Position numbers and translations under genes: made by a program | Assembly (NCBI GenBank): GCA_022827835.1 | Contig: JAJEIO010000054.1 | Coordinates: 1 to 64,000, forward strand | DNA: 64,000 nucleotides | From: Candidatus Latescibacterota bacterium | GTDB taxonomy: Bacteria > Latescibacterota > UBA2968 > UBA8231 | Reading direction: 5' to 3' | In this document: positions 8,435 through 17,715 of the stretch, in pieces | Numbering within the stretch: position 1 is the stretch's first letter | Layout: each line of letters starts with the position of its first letter | The notes under the pieces: generated by a model | Database searches by the model: none | Told to the model about the DNA's origin: nothing | Seen by the model: only the letters and a program-made list of their open reading frames with translations

Positions 8435-10042
8435 ATGACTGACCCGATCCTGCTCACCGACGAGCAGATGCGCGAGTTTATCGTCAATGGCTATTTGGTC
8501 TTTGAGCCGACCGTGCCCGAGGGGACGCACGAGGCGTGCTATGAGCGGCTCAACCAAATCATCGACTCCGAGCTAAACCCGGGCAACAATATCCTGCCGC
8601 GCGTGCCCGCCATGCGCCACGTGCTCAACGCGCCCGAGGTGCGCGGCGCGCTCATCAGCGTGTTAGGCCCGAACTACTTGGAGCATCCGCACCGCTACTG
8701 CCATCCCCTCAAGCCGGTGGAGGAAGTTATGCCCGCGGCCGAGGCTGAAGAAAGGCTGCGCCGCAACTGCCATCAGGATGGATACACGCCGATGGGTCAT
8801 CCGCGCCAGCACTATCTGCGCTATGCGCGGATCATGTACTATCCGCAGGATTCGCCGGTCGAGTTAGGACCGACGCACGTGATTCCGGGGACACAGTTCA
8901 ATCGCGGATTGACTGACGAGGATCGGGCGCGTGCGTTGCCATTGGCTGGCCGGGCCGGCACGGTGTCGCTGACGCACTTCGACGTGGGCCACGCGGCCGG
9001 CGTCAGCCTGCTGCCGAGGCATCGGCACATGATCAAGTTCATCTACATGCGAGCCGCCGAGCCGACGGCACCGACTTGGGACTGCAAAAGCATGTACTGG
9101 CAAAAGCCCCAATGCATTGAGTCTCCCTATGATCTGGAACTGGCTTGGGCGCACACTTGGGACTGGCTCTGTGGCAAGCGGGATCGCTACGATAGCTGGC
9201 CACAGGCCACCGGAGACGTGGCGGCGCTCATCGCTCAACTCGATCCAGAAATGGATTTGGCACAGCGGCTGGCGGCGGCACAGCAATTGGCTGGATTCGG
9301 CGTTGATGCGGCGGCAGCCGTGCCAGTGCTCGTCGAGTGCTTGGGCACTGATCACCAAGCCATGCGCACGGCAGCGACCTATGCGCTGGGCGCGATTGGC
9401 GAGCCGGCGGTCGCACCGCTGGCTAAAGCGTTGCGCGCCGCAGGTCGTGAGGCTGACCAACACGAAGCACCGCCCGCTTGGAACGAGGGGGCGACTAACA
9501 TGGAAGACGCGGCGCAGGCTTTGGCGGCGGTTGGCGAACCTGCGGTCGAGGCGCTTTGTGGGCTGCTGGCGGACGAAAGCGAGTGGACTCAAGTCAACGC
9601 TGCCTTTGCCCTCGGCGAGATGGATTCGCACGCGGCGGCAGCGGTCCCAGCTTTGACGCGGAGTCTCGAAAATGGCTCGCATCGCTTGGTGCGCACGGCG
9701 CTCGTGGCGCTGGGCAATATCGCGCAAGGCGTACCAGTGGAAGCTTTGGGGCGAATGCTCTCGGCTGATCATCCAAATTGGCAGGAGGAAGCTGGCCGCC
9801 GCTGGGTGCCCCGCGACCAAGTGCGGACCAACGCCGCGATAGCGTGTGCTCAGCTTGGCCAAGCTGCCGCTCCGTTAGAACTCCAGCTTTTCAGGGCGCT
9901 AGACGATTCCTGCGGCCACGTGGGCGCGTTCGCGCTCAGTGCCCTGCAACAGATCGGCTCGCCCACAGCCACGCAGGCCGCGATGGATTATTTGTACTCG
10001 CAGCGTTGGGATGCAGCTATCGATGGCGAGCGGCAGTTTTGA
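8435..10042 (+). CDS. Phytanoyl-CoA dioxygenase (PhyH)-like protein with C-terminal HEAT repeats
   Basis: N-terminal half with NCHQDGYTPMG and GTVSLTHFDVGHAAG; C-terminal half with repeated AAAVPVLVECLG..AMRTAATYALGAIGEPAV-type units. Confidence 0.8.
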   Translation: MTDPILLTDEQMREFIVNGYLVFEPTVPEGTHEACYERLNQIIDSELNPGNNILPRVPAMRHVLNAPEVRGALISVLGPNYLEHPHRYCHPLKPVEEVMPAAEAEERLRRNCHQDGYTPMGHPRQHYLRYARIMYYPQDSPVELGPTHVIPGTQFNRGLTDEDRARALPLAGRAGTVSLTHFDVGHAAGVSLLPRHRHMIKFIYMRAAEPTAPTWDCKSMYWQKPQCIESPYDLELAWAHTWDWLCGKRDRYDSWPQATGDVAALIAQLDPEMDLAQRLAAAQQLAGFGVDAAAAVPVLVECLGTDHQAMRTAATYALGAIGEPAVAPLAKALRAAGREADQHEAPPAWNEGATNMEDAAQALAAVGEPAVEALCGLLADESEWTQVNAAFALGEMDSHAAAAVPALTRSLENGSHRLVRTALVALGNIAQGVPVEALGRMLSADHPNWQEEAGRRWVPRDQVRTNAAIACAQLGQAAAPLELQLFRALDDSCGHVGAFALSALQQIGSPTATQAAMDYLYSQRWDAAIDGERQF

Positions 10043-10197
10043 GGGGATTGTGGAGCGACGACAAGGTTGAAAACAAGAGGCTGCTTGGGGCTTCTACCTT
10101 GAATAATAGTCAACATTGACCGCGCAATGATCGTCAGCTATGGCGGCAGTTGCGCTGTTTATTGGCGCACTTCAGGACAAATCATAGGAGGACGAGC

Positions 10198-10617
10198 ATG
10201 GGCCAAATTCACGTAGCTCGGAATACGGACAGTGAGGATATAAAACTTACCAGCAGACAAGCCATTGACAAAATTGTAGGTGACGCTGAAGAACGGATAT
10301 TAGCTCTCGAAGAGGATTGGGATGGGGAGGGATCGCCGGCCTTTGAAAAACATACACTGGATGCTCTTCGCAATTTCCTCTTTGAGCTAGTTGACGAGTC
10401 TGAATTGAGAGTAGTAAAGCAGGCATGGATAGCTCCATTTAGCGGAGGTAGTATCGATCTGCAATGGCAGACAGACCACTTCGACCTTTTAATTAACTTC
10501 TGTGCTGACGGTAATGTAACTTACTACGGAAAGGACACATACGGGCATTCCATCCGTGGAGATAGCCGTCCTAAACCGGGGTATATCTCTTGCTGGATGA
10601 ACCATGCAAGCCGGTAA
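10198..10617 (+). CDS. Uncharacterised protein, first gene of a coupled pair
   Basis: ATG 10198 preceded by aggaggacg; overlaps the next ORF by 14 bp. Confidence 0.65.
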   Translation: MGQIHVARNTDSEDIKLTSRQAIDKIVGDAEERILALEEDWDGEGSPAFEKHTLDALRNFLFELVDESELRVVKQAWIAPFSGGSIDLQWQTDHFDLLINFCADGNVTYYGKDTYGHSIRGDSRPKPGYISCWMNHASR

Positions 10618-11083
10618 CTACGGTATAGAAGAAATCTCCGATACAGCTCGATTGTACTATCGCGTCCATAAAAATATATACATGGCTACGGTGAGGGCCG
10701 CAGGGATTCCCCAAGGCAAGTTGCCAAGCGGCGTGTTCAGATTCCAAGGAGGAGACCTATCTGTTGATTGGTCAAAGTATGCGAAGCCGGAAGAAACTAG
10801 GAATCGAGCCAAGGTGCCCGAGGATAATGGTATAGTTGATTTTATTGCGTCTCCTATACGGGCTGATGGCCACAAAGTAGAACACACTCCTGAGCCTGAT
10901 AACCGCGCCCATAGTTCTGTATCCGGTGACGAGACCGCAATTCGGCTCATCTTGAGTAAGGAAGCTAAATGGATCCCCGGACTGGGCCAGAGACCTTCGA
11001 TGGCTAGTATTGTGGATCAGGCTGCTCGGATGTATAACTCACAGCGGATCGCTTCTTCGATCTCAAGCGTCGGGCGGCCATAG
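10604..11083 (+). CDS. Uncharacterised protein, second gene of a coupled pair; C-terminus possibly replaced by antisense of the DUF433 ORF
   Basis: LYYRVHKN..., FRFQGGDLSVDWSKYAKPEETRNRA, DNRAHSSVSGDETAIRL; last ~20 codons run antisense over 11017-11083. Confidence 0.6.
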   Translation: MQAGNYGIEEISDTARLYYRVHKNIYMATVRAAGIPQGKLPSGVFRFQGGDLSVDWSKYAKPEETRNRAKVPEDNGIVDFIASPIRADGHKVEHTPEPDNRAHSSVSGDETAIRLILSKEAKWIPGLGQRPSMASIVDQAARMYNSQRIASSISSVGRP

Positions 11084-11235
11084 TCGTTCGCTAATGCACC
11101 GATTGCCTCCCCAGCCTTGTAGAGTTCGGCAATAATAGCTGTAGGAATTCCAGTGCCTGCGAGCACCGGGCGACCAAAAGATATGCGAGGATCAATGACG
11201 ATGGCCTTAGGGTATTCGATAACGCGAGCGTCGCT
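11017..11235 (-). pseudogene. DUF433-family (antitoxin-like) ORF without a recognisable start codon
   Basis: My translation: SDARVIEYPKAIVIDPRISFGRPVLAGTGIPTAIIAELYKAGEAIGALANDYGRPTLEIEEAIRCELYIRAA*; no ATG/GTG found in frame upstream into the TetR gene. Confidence 0.7.
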
Positions 11236-11813
11236 CAGGGCTTCTTGCGCACGCCTTGGAGGAAGATCCGCATGACGGTATCGACCATTGCCTCGACGCT
11301 CATGCCCTTTGCGTGGATCATTACTGAGCGTACCATGTCGCGGAGGACAGCGGTTTCGACTTTCGGGTGTTCGACGGAGAAGACGCCCTCTTCGGTGCCG
11401 TTTTGCAGGACGGTTTCGATTGCTGCGAGTTGGATGCGCCGTTCCTCGCGCCAGCGCTTGCGGTTTTCGCCCCTGCCGCCTTCGCTCTTGCCGTCCTCGT
11501 GCGACATCAAGCGGAAGAAGAAGCGGTTCTGGCTGAAGAAGGAGACGATGGCGTGGACCATCCGGCGGAGTTCATCTTCGGGATTCTGCTGGCGATTGGC
11601 CTTGCGCTGGAGTTGCTCGTTGAGCCGTCGGATGCCTTCAAAGACCACTGCAAAGTACAGCTCTTCCTTGTCGGCAAAGTACGTGTAGATCGTCCCTTTG
11701 CCGACGCCGGCCTGATGGGCAATGTCGTCCATCAGCACTTCGTCGAAGCGCTTGGCCGAGAAGAGACGAGCCGCCTCTTCGAGGATGAGCTTTCTGCGGT
11801 CTATTTTGGCCAT
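11235..11813 (-). CDS. TetR/AcrR-family transcriptional regulator
   Basis: ILEEAARLFSAKRFDEVLMDDIAHQAGVGKGTIYTYFADKEELYFAV. Confidence 0.92.
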   Translation of the reverse strand: MAKIDRRKLILEEAARLFSAKRFDEVLMDDIAHQAGVGKGTIYTYFADKEELYFAVVFEGIRRLNEQLQRKANRQQNPEDELRRMVHAIVSFFSQNRFFFRLMSHEDGKSEGGRGENRKRWREERRIQLAAIETVLQNGTEEGVFSVEHPKVETAVLRDMVRSVMIHAKGMSVEAMVDTVMRIFLQGVRKKP

Positions 11814-11836
11814 GGATAGAAGTTAATACCTATGGC

Positions 11837-12469
11837 TTATTCTTCAAGAAATACATACCGTTCCATTCGCGCCAGTTCATCGTCATCGACGTATTTACCG
11901 ATTTCTCGCCGCCATTGTGCCATGCTCTTATAGGGCCGGTATTCCTCAAACTCGTGCGCCATGCGCTTGCCGACTCCCGGAATCGTGAGGAGATCTGCTT
12001 CGCTGGCGCTGTTCAGTTCGAGCGGCACGAAGACGTACTGCTCTAACCGCGCCAGTTCGTCGTCATCGACGTATTTACCGATTTCTCGTCTCCACTGGGC
12101 GATGCTCTTGTAGGGTCGGTATTCCTCAAATTCGTGTGCCATGCGCTTGCCAACTCCGGGCACTAGTTTCATTTCGGCGTCGGTGGCGGTATTGAGGTTG
12201 ATCGGTAGGAAGAGATTGACATACAGTTCGGCTTGGACCGAGTCCGCCAAGGTCGAATCCAAGTAGGCATTGAACACTTCCATGCCGATAAAAGGCCGTC
12301 GCTCCACAATCCTTTCGACTAATGCCGAATCGAGTTGTGTTAGGGCTAACAGTTGCTCGACGCTGGCTCGGTTGGGATTGAGGACTGTTTCGTTTTTGCC
12401 GACCTGCGCTTGGGCATTGCTACCGTAGAGACAGATGGTTAAAACCGCTACTGAAATGATGCGCTGCAT
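11837..12469 (-). CDS. ComEA-like helix-hairpin-helix protein with signal peptide and internal duplication
   Basis: LNTATDAEMKLVPGVGKRMAHEFEEYRPYKS and LNSASEADLLTIPGVGKRMAHEFEEYRPYKS. Confidence 0.85.
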   Translation of the reverse strand: MQRIISVAVLTICLYGSNAQAQVGKNETVLNPNRASVEQLLALTQLDSALVERIVERRPFIGMEVFNAYLDSTLADSVQAELYVNLFLPINLNTATDAEMKLVPGVGKRMAHEFEEYRPYKSIAQWRREIGKYVDDDELARLEQYVFVPLELNSASEADLLTIPGVGKRMAHEFEEYRPYKSMAQWRREIGKYVDDDELARMERYVFLEE

Positions 12470-12472
12470 TAC

Positions 12473-12934
12473 TTAATTCTCCTTTGTTTGTTCCCGGTTC
12501 AGCGCTGGGTGGTAGTAAGTATAAAGAAACCCGATCAGGCCTAGCTGGACCAGCGCCCCAGGTGCCAATGCTGGCATGGCGCCGCTCAATGCTTTAAAAA
12601 GAAGATCCAACCCGCTCAGCGTCGGGTGCATTTCCAATTCAAACTCCATATTGGAACTAAGATGGAACCAGAGGCCGACTATGCCGCCTAAGACGAAAGC
12701 CAGCATGGTCCAGCGGAATAGACGCAGGATGATCGCGCCCCGGTAGAACATCCGCGCCGCCAACAAAATTAACCCGAGTGCCAACAAGACCAAGGGCACC
12801 TGTTGACGCCATTCTTCAAAATGATCGAGCAGCAGCAGTTCGGTGCCTAGCCCTATGGTTCCTAGGACGAAAATCAGCAAGACACCTCGCCGCAAAGAAA
12901 CGACTCCACTGTCTCTTTTTCTAGCGGACATCAT
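12473..12934 (-). CDS. Hypothetical membrane protein
   Basis: 153 aa, several hydrophobic segments. Confidence 0.6.
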   Translation of the reverse strand: MMSARKRDSGVVSLRRGVLLIFVLGTIGLGTELLLLDHFEEWRQQVPLVLLALGLILLAARMFYRGAIILRLFRWTMLAFVLGGIVGLWFHLSSNMEFELEMHPTLSGLDLLFKALSGAMPALAPGALVQLGLIGFLYTYYHPALNREQTKEN

Positions 12935-12976
12935 GGTTGCAAATTCTCATGGATTTCAAGCAGTACTCGCGATTGA

Positions 12977-13882
12977 TTACAATTTTTCAGCTTTCAACGT
13001 TTCGTTGAAGAAACCGATGGTGCGTTCCCAAGCCAGTTTGGCGGCTGCTTCGTCATAGCGGGGCGTGGTGTCGTTGTGGAAGCCGTGGTTGACGCCTGGG
13101 TACATGTGCATCGCATAGTCGATGTCGGCTTCTTTTAGCGCGGCCTCGTACGCCGGCCAACCGACGTTGATTCTCTCATCTAATTCGGCGTAGTGGATCA
13201 GCAGCCGCGCCTTGATTTTGGGCACGCCTTCAGCCGCTGGTTGCCGACCGTAAAAGGGCACGGCCGCGGAGATTACTTCTGGGATGCGCACGGCTAGCTC
13301 GTTGGACATGCCACCGCCGAAGCAGAAGCCGACCACGCCTACTTTGCCGTTGCAGGCAGGATGTGCTTTGAGATATTGGGCGGCCGCAATGAAGTCTTGC
13401 GTCACTTTCTCTGGGTCGAGTTGTCGTTGCAGCGCCCGCCCTTCGTCGTCCGTGCCTGGATAGCCGCCCAGCGGTGCCAGCGCATCCGGGGCCAAGGCGA
13501 GAAAACCGGCCGTAGCCACGCGGCGCGCGACGTCTTCGACATAGGGATTTAGCCCTCTGTTTTCGTGGATGACGAGGACGCCCGGGATTTTGCTTTTCTC
13601 TTCAGTCGCGGGCTGTACGAGGGCGGCGCGCGTCTTTTCGTGTCCCTGCGGGGAAGGATACGACACGTACTCGGTGGCAATGCGTTCGTCATCTGCGGCT
13701 ACTTGCTGAGCGAAGGCGTAGTTGGGAGTGAGGCTGTCCAACAGCGCGGCAGCCGTCAGCCCGCCGATGGCGAAACGGGCAGCATCATCGAGAAACTGGC
13801 GGCGATCAATGTCGCCGTGGACGTAGCGATCGTACAGCTTGAGCAGTTGTGGATCGTATTCAGCAGCGGTTTTCCGTTCCAT
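12977..13882 (-). CDS. Dienelactone hydrolase-family protein, Tat-type N-terminus
   Basis: [57 protein letters not shown]-terminal [16 protein letters not shown]. Confidence 0.88.
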   Translation of the reverse strand: MERKTAAEYDPQLLKLYDRYVHGDIDRRQFLDDAARFAIGGLTAAALLDSLTPNYAFAQQVAADDERIATEYVSYPSPQGHEKTRAALVQPATEEKSKIPGVLVIHENRGLNPYVEDVARRVATAGFLALAPDALAPLGGYPGTDDEGRALQRQLDPEKVTQDFIAAAQYLKAHPACNGKVGVVGFCFGGGMSNELAVRIPEVISAAVPFYGRQPAAEGVPKIKARLLIHYAELDERINVGWPAYEAALKEADIDYAMHMYPGVNHGFHNDTTPRYDEAAAKLAWERTIGFFNETLKAEKL

Positions 13883-13931
13883 GGTTATCTCCTGATGGAT
13901 ATGTGATTCACTATGACAGTGGAAATGTCAG

Positions 13932-14675
13932 TCACGCCTCGTGCCACTGTAAAAAGCGGCGGCGCACCTCGGCGAGACGGCGCTCCTTACTAGCGACCAT
14001 TTCCGCTAAGAAAGCGCGACAGTTTTGCTCGCGGTTCTCGTCGCGCGGCGCGTGATCTAACAGGCCCTTTTGTGGGTCGTAAATGAGACGGTGTTTTTCT
14101 TTGCCGTCGCTGTAGTAGATTTTGTTGATAATGCGGCGCGTGGTTGTATCCTTGATGCGCCGCTGAGGGGGATTGCCGCCTTCAAGGCAAATAAAAATGA
14201 GCAAGTTGATGGCGCGGAACTGCGCTTCGGGTACTTGGTTTGTTTCGACGATTTGGTGGTGAATCTCATCGAGGTCGTCGGCGTGGACATTGCTGACTAG
14301 CGTGTCCCCGGCGTCGCCTAGAGCAAAGAAAGCGCGCAGATCGTCTCCCCACAGATAGGTCGGGGGCGGATGGTCGCTCAATTCGTTGGAAATGACGCAG
14401 GACTTGGTTGCTCCAATGGAGGACACCTCACCCGGTAGCGCAGTGACAAAGGGGAGGTTGGCTCCGACAAAACTGAGTAGGGCGTGCATGGTGGTGGTTT
14501 TGCCGATGCCACCAGGACCTGAACCGGTGATATAGGAAGCCCCGCGCCAGACGTGGGAGGCCAAGAAAGCGGCCAATTCCAGATCGACGGTCTGCACGTC
14601 AATGAGGTCGATAAGCGAGCGGGTGCGATCTTCGGGATTGTCCAACTTTTGCAGGTATTCTAGATCGGTTGCCAT
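13932..14675 (-). CDS. P-loop ATPase resembling PilT/GspE/VirB11 ATPases
   Basis: Walker A SGPGGIGKTTTMHALL; TLVSNVHADDLDEIHHQIV resembles the His-box of secretion ATPases. Confidence 0.5.
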   Translation of the reverse strand: MATDLEYLQKLDNPEDRTRSLIDLIDVQTVDLELAAFLASHVWRGASYITGSGPGGIGKTTTMHALLSFVGANLPFVTALPGEVSSIGATKSCVISNELSDHPPPTYLWGDDLRAFFALGDAGDTLVSNVHADDLDEIHHQIVETNQVPEAQFRAINLLIFICLEGGNPPQRRIKDTTTRRIINKIYYSDGKEKHRLIYDPQKGLLDHAPRDENREQNCRAFLAEMVASKERRLAEVRRRFLQWHEA

Positions 14676-14689
14676 GATTATTACAGCCT

Positions 14690-16321
14690 TCAGCGGTGGT
14701 GTTGGGCGAAGAAGTCGAATATGGACGACAGCGAGACTTCGACGACGGTGGGGAATTCGAAATCGAGAAAACCGCCGTGGTCGTATCCTGCTAAAACCTG
14801 TGTTATGTGAGGAGCGCCCGTGCGCTTGACAAAGGCTTCAATGGCGGCAAACTGAGGTTTCATGCGTGGAAAAAGGAAGTCTTTGTCGCCAATAATCCAA
14901 TAGGTGGGCAGCTCGCGCAATGCTTCCAGTGCATCGGGATTCCAGGGGCTGGCGATTGGTGCTATAGCTGCGTAAAAATCGGGCTTGTCACTGGCCAAAC
15001 GCAACGTTCCTGCGGCTCCCATAGAGTGGCCGACGCCGTAGATGCGCTTGGTGTCGATCGGCCACTGGTGTTGCACTTGTGCTACTACGTCGAGGATGTC
15101 CTGCTGGCCTGCGGCGCGATAGCCGACTTGTCCTCGACCATAGGGACAGACAGCGATCCAGCCCTTTTCCTCGGCGCGTTCCTCCAGTGTATAGCGTTCA
15201 AATAGCACTGTTTCATCTTCACCGCCGCCGTGCAGGGCGACGACCAGTGGGACGGGGGACTTACCCTGCCAAGAGTTGGGTACGTACACTTCGTAGAATT
15301 GTTCAGACTGATCTACATCGCTCCAGTACGAGAGCCTGAGATGGCCTCGCTGCGAATGCAGAGCGGAATGTCCTTGCCGGACCGATTGCAATGCAGCGCC
15401 GATTCGCTCGACCAATGCAGCGCGCAATTCTTTTGTGTCAGCACCATTGTCGATCTGGCGCACCTGCCGGATGAGTGCGGCGATGACAAAGTGGTCGCGG
15501 GGGTCTATTTGTAGATTGTTTAGCTCGTTTTCCAACTTGCCGACAGCAGGAGGTGTGAGCAGTTCGGTGGGGAAGTGTATCTCTGGACGCACGGGATTGT
15601 CGGCGATTATTAGCTCATCAAAGCGCATATCGTTTTCCCAGACGCCGGTGCGCAGAGACGCTCGGTCGAGGCCGACTTTATCGGTAATGACGTCGTAATT
15701 GAGCGAGCCATTTACTTGTAGGGTGCCCTTTGTATGCGCTGGAGCAGGTGGGCCCTGTTCGCCGTAGTTGAGCGTGCCGAGGAATCCTCCGTTGCGGTAG
15801 ATCTCAACCCCCGATCCCGTTCCGACAAAGGCGACATGAGTCCACTGCCAAGGCTCGATTAAGACGGGTTGTTGGTCCGTAGCGAATTCTTCGCCTAGGC
15901 GCAGGATCAACGGCAAAACGCCGCGTGGCAACTGGCGCTGGGTGACCTGTTGAAAGCCGACGCGCCAAATCCAGGGATGCTCTTCGCTTTGGGTTATAAA
16001 GTTGAGCACATCGCCGTGCCGGTAACGCTGAGAGGTCCATTCTAATTTGATCCAGAACTGGATGGAGAACGTGCCATCGCCGACCACATCGCGCGCATCT
16101 TCATAGCGCAAGGCGTCCAAGCGCGATAGGCGTACGGCTTTGCCCGATACTCCATCAACTTGCTCTGCTTGGCGCAGAAGGTTAAATGCCGCCTCGCCGG
16201 ATTGACTGATAAATCCCTGCGAGTCTTGGCGGTCAAAAGACCAGTGCATAGGAGCCGCTTCCTCTCCCCATAGATGGTTTGTGCTAGTGAGGATCAGAAG
16301 GGCAAAAAATAGTGGGTACAT
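14690..16321 (-). CDS. Secreted LamG-like domain + PHB depolymerase/feruloyl esterase-like alpha/beta hydrolase
   Basis: Signal peptide; MHWSFDRQDSQG...GTFSIQFWIKLE (LamG-like); PLVVALHGGGEDE, YGVGHSMGAAGTLRLA. Confidence 0.78.
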   Translation of the reverse strand: MYPLFFALLILTSTNHLWGEEAAPMHWSFDRQDSQGFISQSGEAAFNLLRQAEQVDGVSGKAVRLSRLDALRYEDARDVVGDGTFSIQFWIKLEWTSQRYRHGDVLNFITQSEEHPWIWRVGFQQVTQRQLPRGVLPLILRLGEEFATDQQPVLIEPWQWTHVAFVGTGSGVEIYRNGGFLGTLNYGEQGPPAPAHTKGTLQVNGSLNYDVITDKVGLDRASLRTGVWENDMRFDELIIADNPVRPEIHFPTELLTPPAVGKLENELNNLQIDPRDHFVIAALIRQVRQIDNGADTKELRAALVERIGAALQSVRQGHSALHSQRGHLRLSYWSDVDQSEQFYEVYVPNSWQGKSPVPLVVALHGGGEDETVLFERYTLEERAEEKGWIAVCPYGRGQVGYRAAGQQDILDVVAQVQHQWPIDTKRIYGVGHSMGAAGTLRLASDKPDFYAAIAPIASPWNPDALEALRELPTYWIIGDKDFLFPRMKPQFAAIEAFVKRTGAPHITQVLAGYDHGGFLDFEFPTVVEVSLSSIFDFFAQHHR

Positions 16322-16457
16322 GTGTTTCTCCTATTGGAAGAGAATATCGTTACCTCAGTGGCACTAGCTTACGCTTGAGGGTTTGGTCGCCGAGCGGAAC
16401 CAAGCGTTCGTAGCGATAGATCTCCGGCTTCTCCGCGCACAACGTCGGAGACCTTTC

Positions 16458-17702
16458 TCATCTTGCTTCGAGGATGGAGCCTTCGCGTTGAGCGCGTTCG
16501 TAGAGGCGAGCGAATTCTTCTGAGCCGTCGTCTTGGCGCAGTTCGAAGCGATGGCCGCGAATCGTGCCCTCTTGGTACCCCATCAGGGATTCTAGATTGG
16601 GGAAGCCTACTGAATACAGCGTGCCACCTCCGGGGAGACTCGTGACTCCGAGGACCCTCGGCGTTTCTCTCGGTGGCCTATTGGCCAAGCGCTCAAGCTC
16701 CTCTTCCCGCACATCCACGCCGAGACCGGGTCCTTCTGGCACGGGAGAACACCCTTCGATGACGGGAATGCGCGTCGCCGCCAGATCCTCGACGTAGTTG
16801 TCGTCGAGCGTGATGGTATGGGCGACCTTTGGCAGGACCGCTCCCAAGTGCAGGGCAAAGGCCGTGACCAAGGTGCCGCCCGTGAGCTGAATGACCGAGG
16901 GGATGTTTGCCTTTGAGTAGGCAAAGCCGCGATGCAAGGCGTCGCCGAAACCGCCGCAGTACTCGCCGATAATGTAGCCGTCGGCGAGCCCGTGCAGCAT
17001 CTCCTGCATACCGCCGAGCGGCGGCACGTGCATGTAGAGGGGAAGGTCTGTCTTCTCCCGCAGTCGCCGCCAACCGTCGATGTCGGACAGGACCAAGGGG
17101 TCCTCCACGCAGCCTACTACCCAGGATTTCTCCAGCCGCTTGAGGATCGGCAAGACCACGCCGAGGGAGCGGTTGTGGTTGAAGTCGTACTGGATGCGAA
17201 AGCAATCGGGGGCGGTTTGCTCCACGGCCTCGTTTTGCTCAAACACATCGTAGTGGTGGCAGGTGTGCATCTTGAATAGCATGTAGCCTTGGTCAACGGC
17301 GCGCTGCACCTCTCGGCTCAGCACGTCTGGGGGCGAGGGGCGCGTCCATGCAGCTACTGCGACTCGGTCCCGCACCTTCGTCCCCATCAGCTTGTAGGCG
17401 GGGATCTCCAGATACTTGCCCATGGCGTCGTAGAGCGCCGCCGACAGCCCCAAACACCACTGGCTGAGGCCGATGTTGAGATCGTGGTTGATGAAATCAA
17501 AGGGATTGCGCCCGATCAGCGGCTCGACGACCGATTTGTCGGGCGCGTAGCAGCGGTACTCGCCGTAGCCGACGATCCCGTTGTCGAGGCTGACTTTGAA
17601 GACTACGCGCTGGTGTAGTGCCGACAGGAAGGGTGGATAGTCGGGTACCTCTGGCAAAACTTCTGGTTCGATACAGTAGATATCGATATCGTCGATCTTC
17701 AT
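16458..17702 (-). CDS. Enolase superfamily (mandelate racemase/muconate lactonizing) enzyme
   Basis: 414 aa; QYDFNHNRSLG, CVEDPLVLSDIDGWRRLREKTDLPL, EGPGLGVDVREEEL. Confidence 0.8.
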   Translation of the reverse strand: MKIDDIDIYCIEPEVLPEVPDYPPFLSALHQRVVFKVSLDNGIVGYGEYRCYAPDKSVVEPLIGRNPFDFINHDLNIGLSQWCLGLSAALYDAMGKYLEIPAYKLMGTKVRDRVAVAAWTRPSPPDVLSREVQRAVDQGYMLFKMHTCHHYDVFEQNEAVEQTAPDCFRIQYDFNHNRSLGVVLPILKRLEKSWVVGCVEDPLVLSDIDGWRRLREKTDLPLYMHVPPLGGMQEMLHGLADGYIIGEYCGGFGDALHRGFAYSKANIPSVIQLTGGTLVTAFALHLGAVLPKVAHTITLDDNYVEDLAATRIPVIEGCSPVPEGPGLGVDVREEELERLANRPPRETPRVLGVTSLPGGGTLYSVGFPNLESLMGYQEGTIRGHRFELRQDDGSEEFARLYERAQREGSILEAR

Positions 17703-17715
17703 CCGTGGCTTCTCC

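Noticed and set aside
8864-9862. 332-aa - strand ORF
   Set aside because: Antisense to the PhyH-HEAT gene, no recognisable motif.
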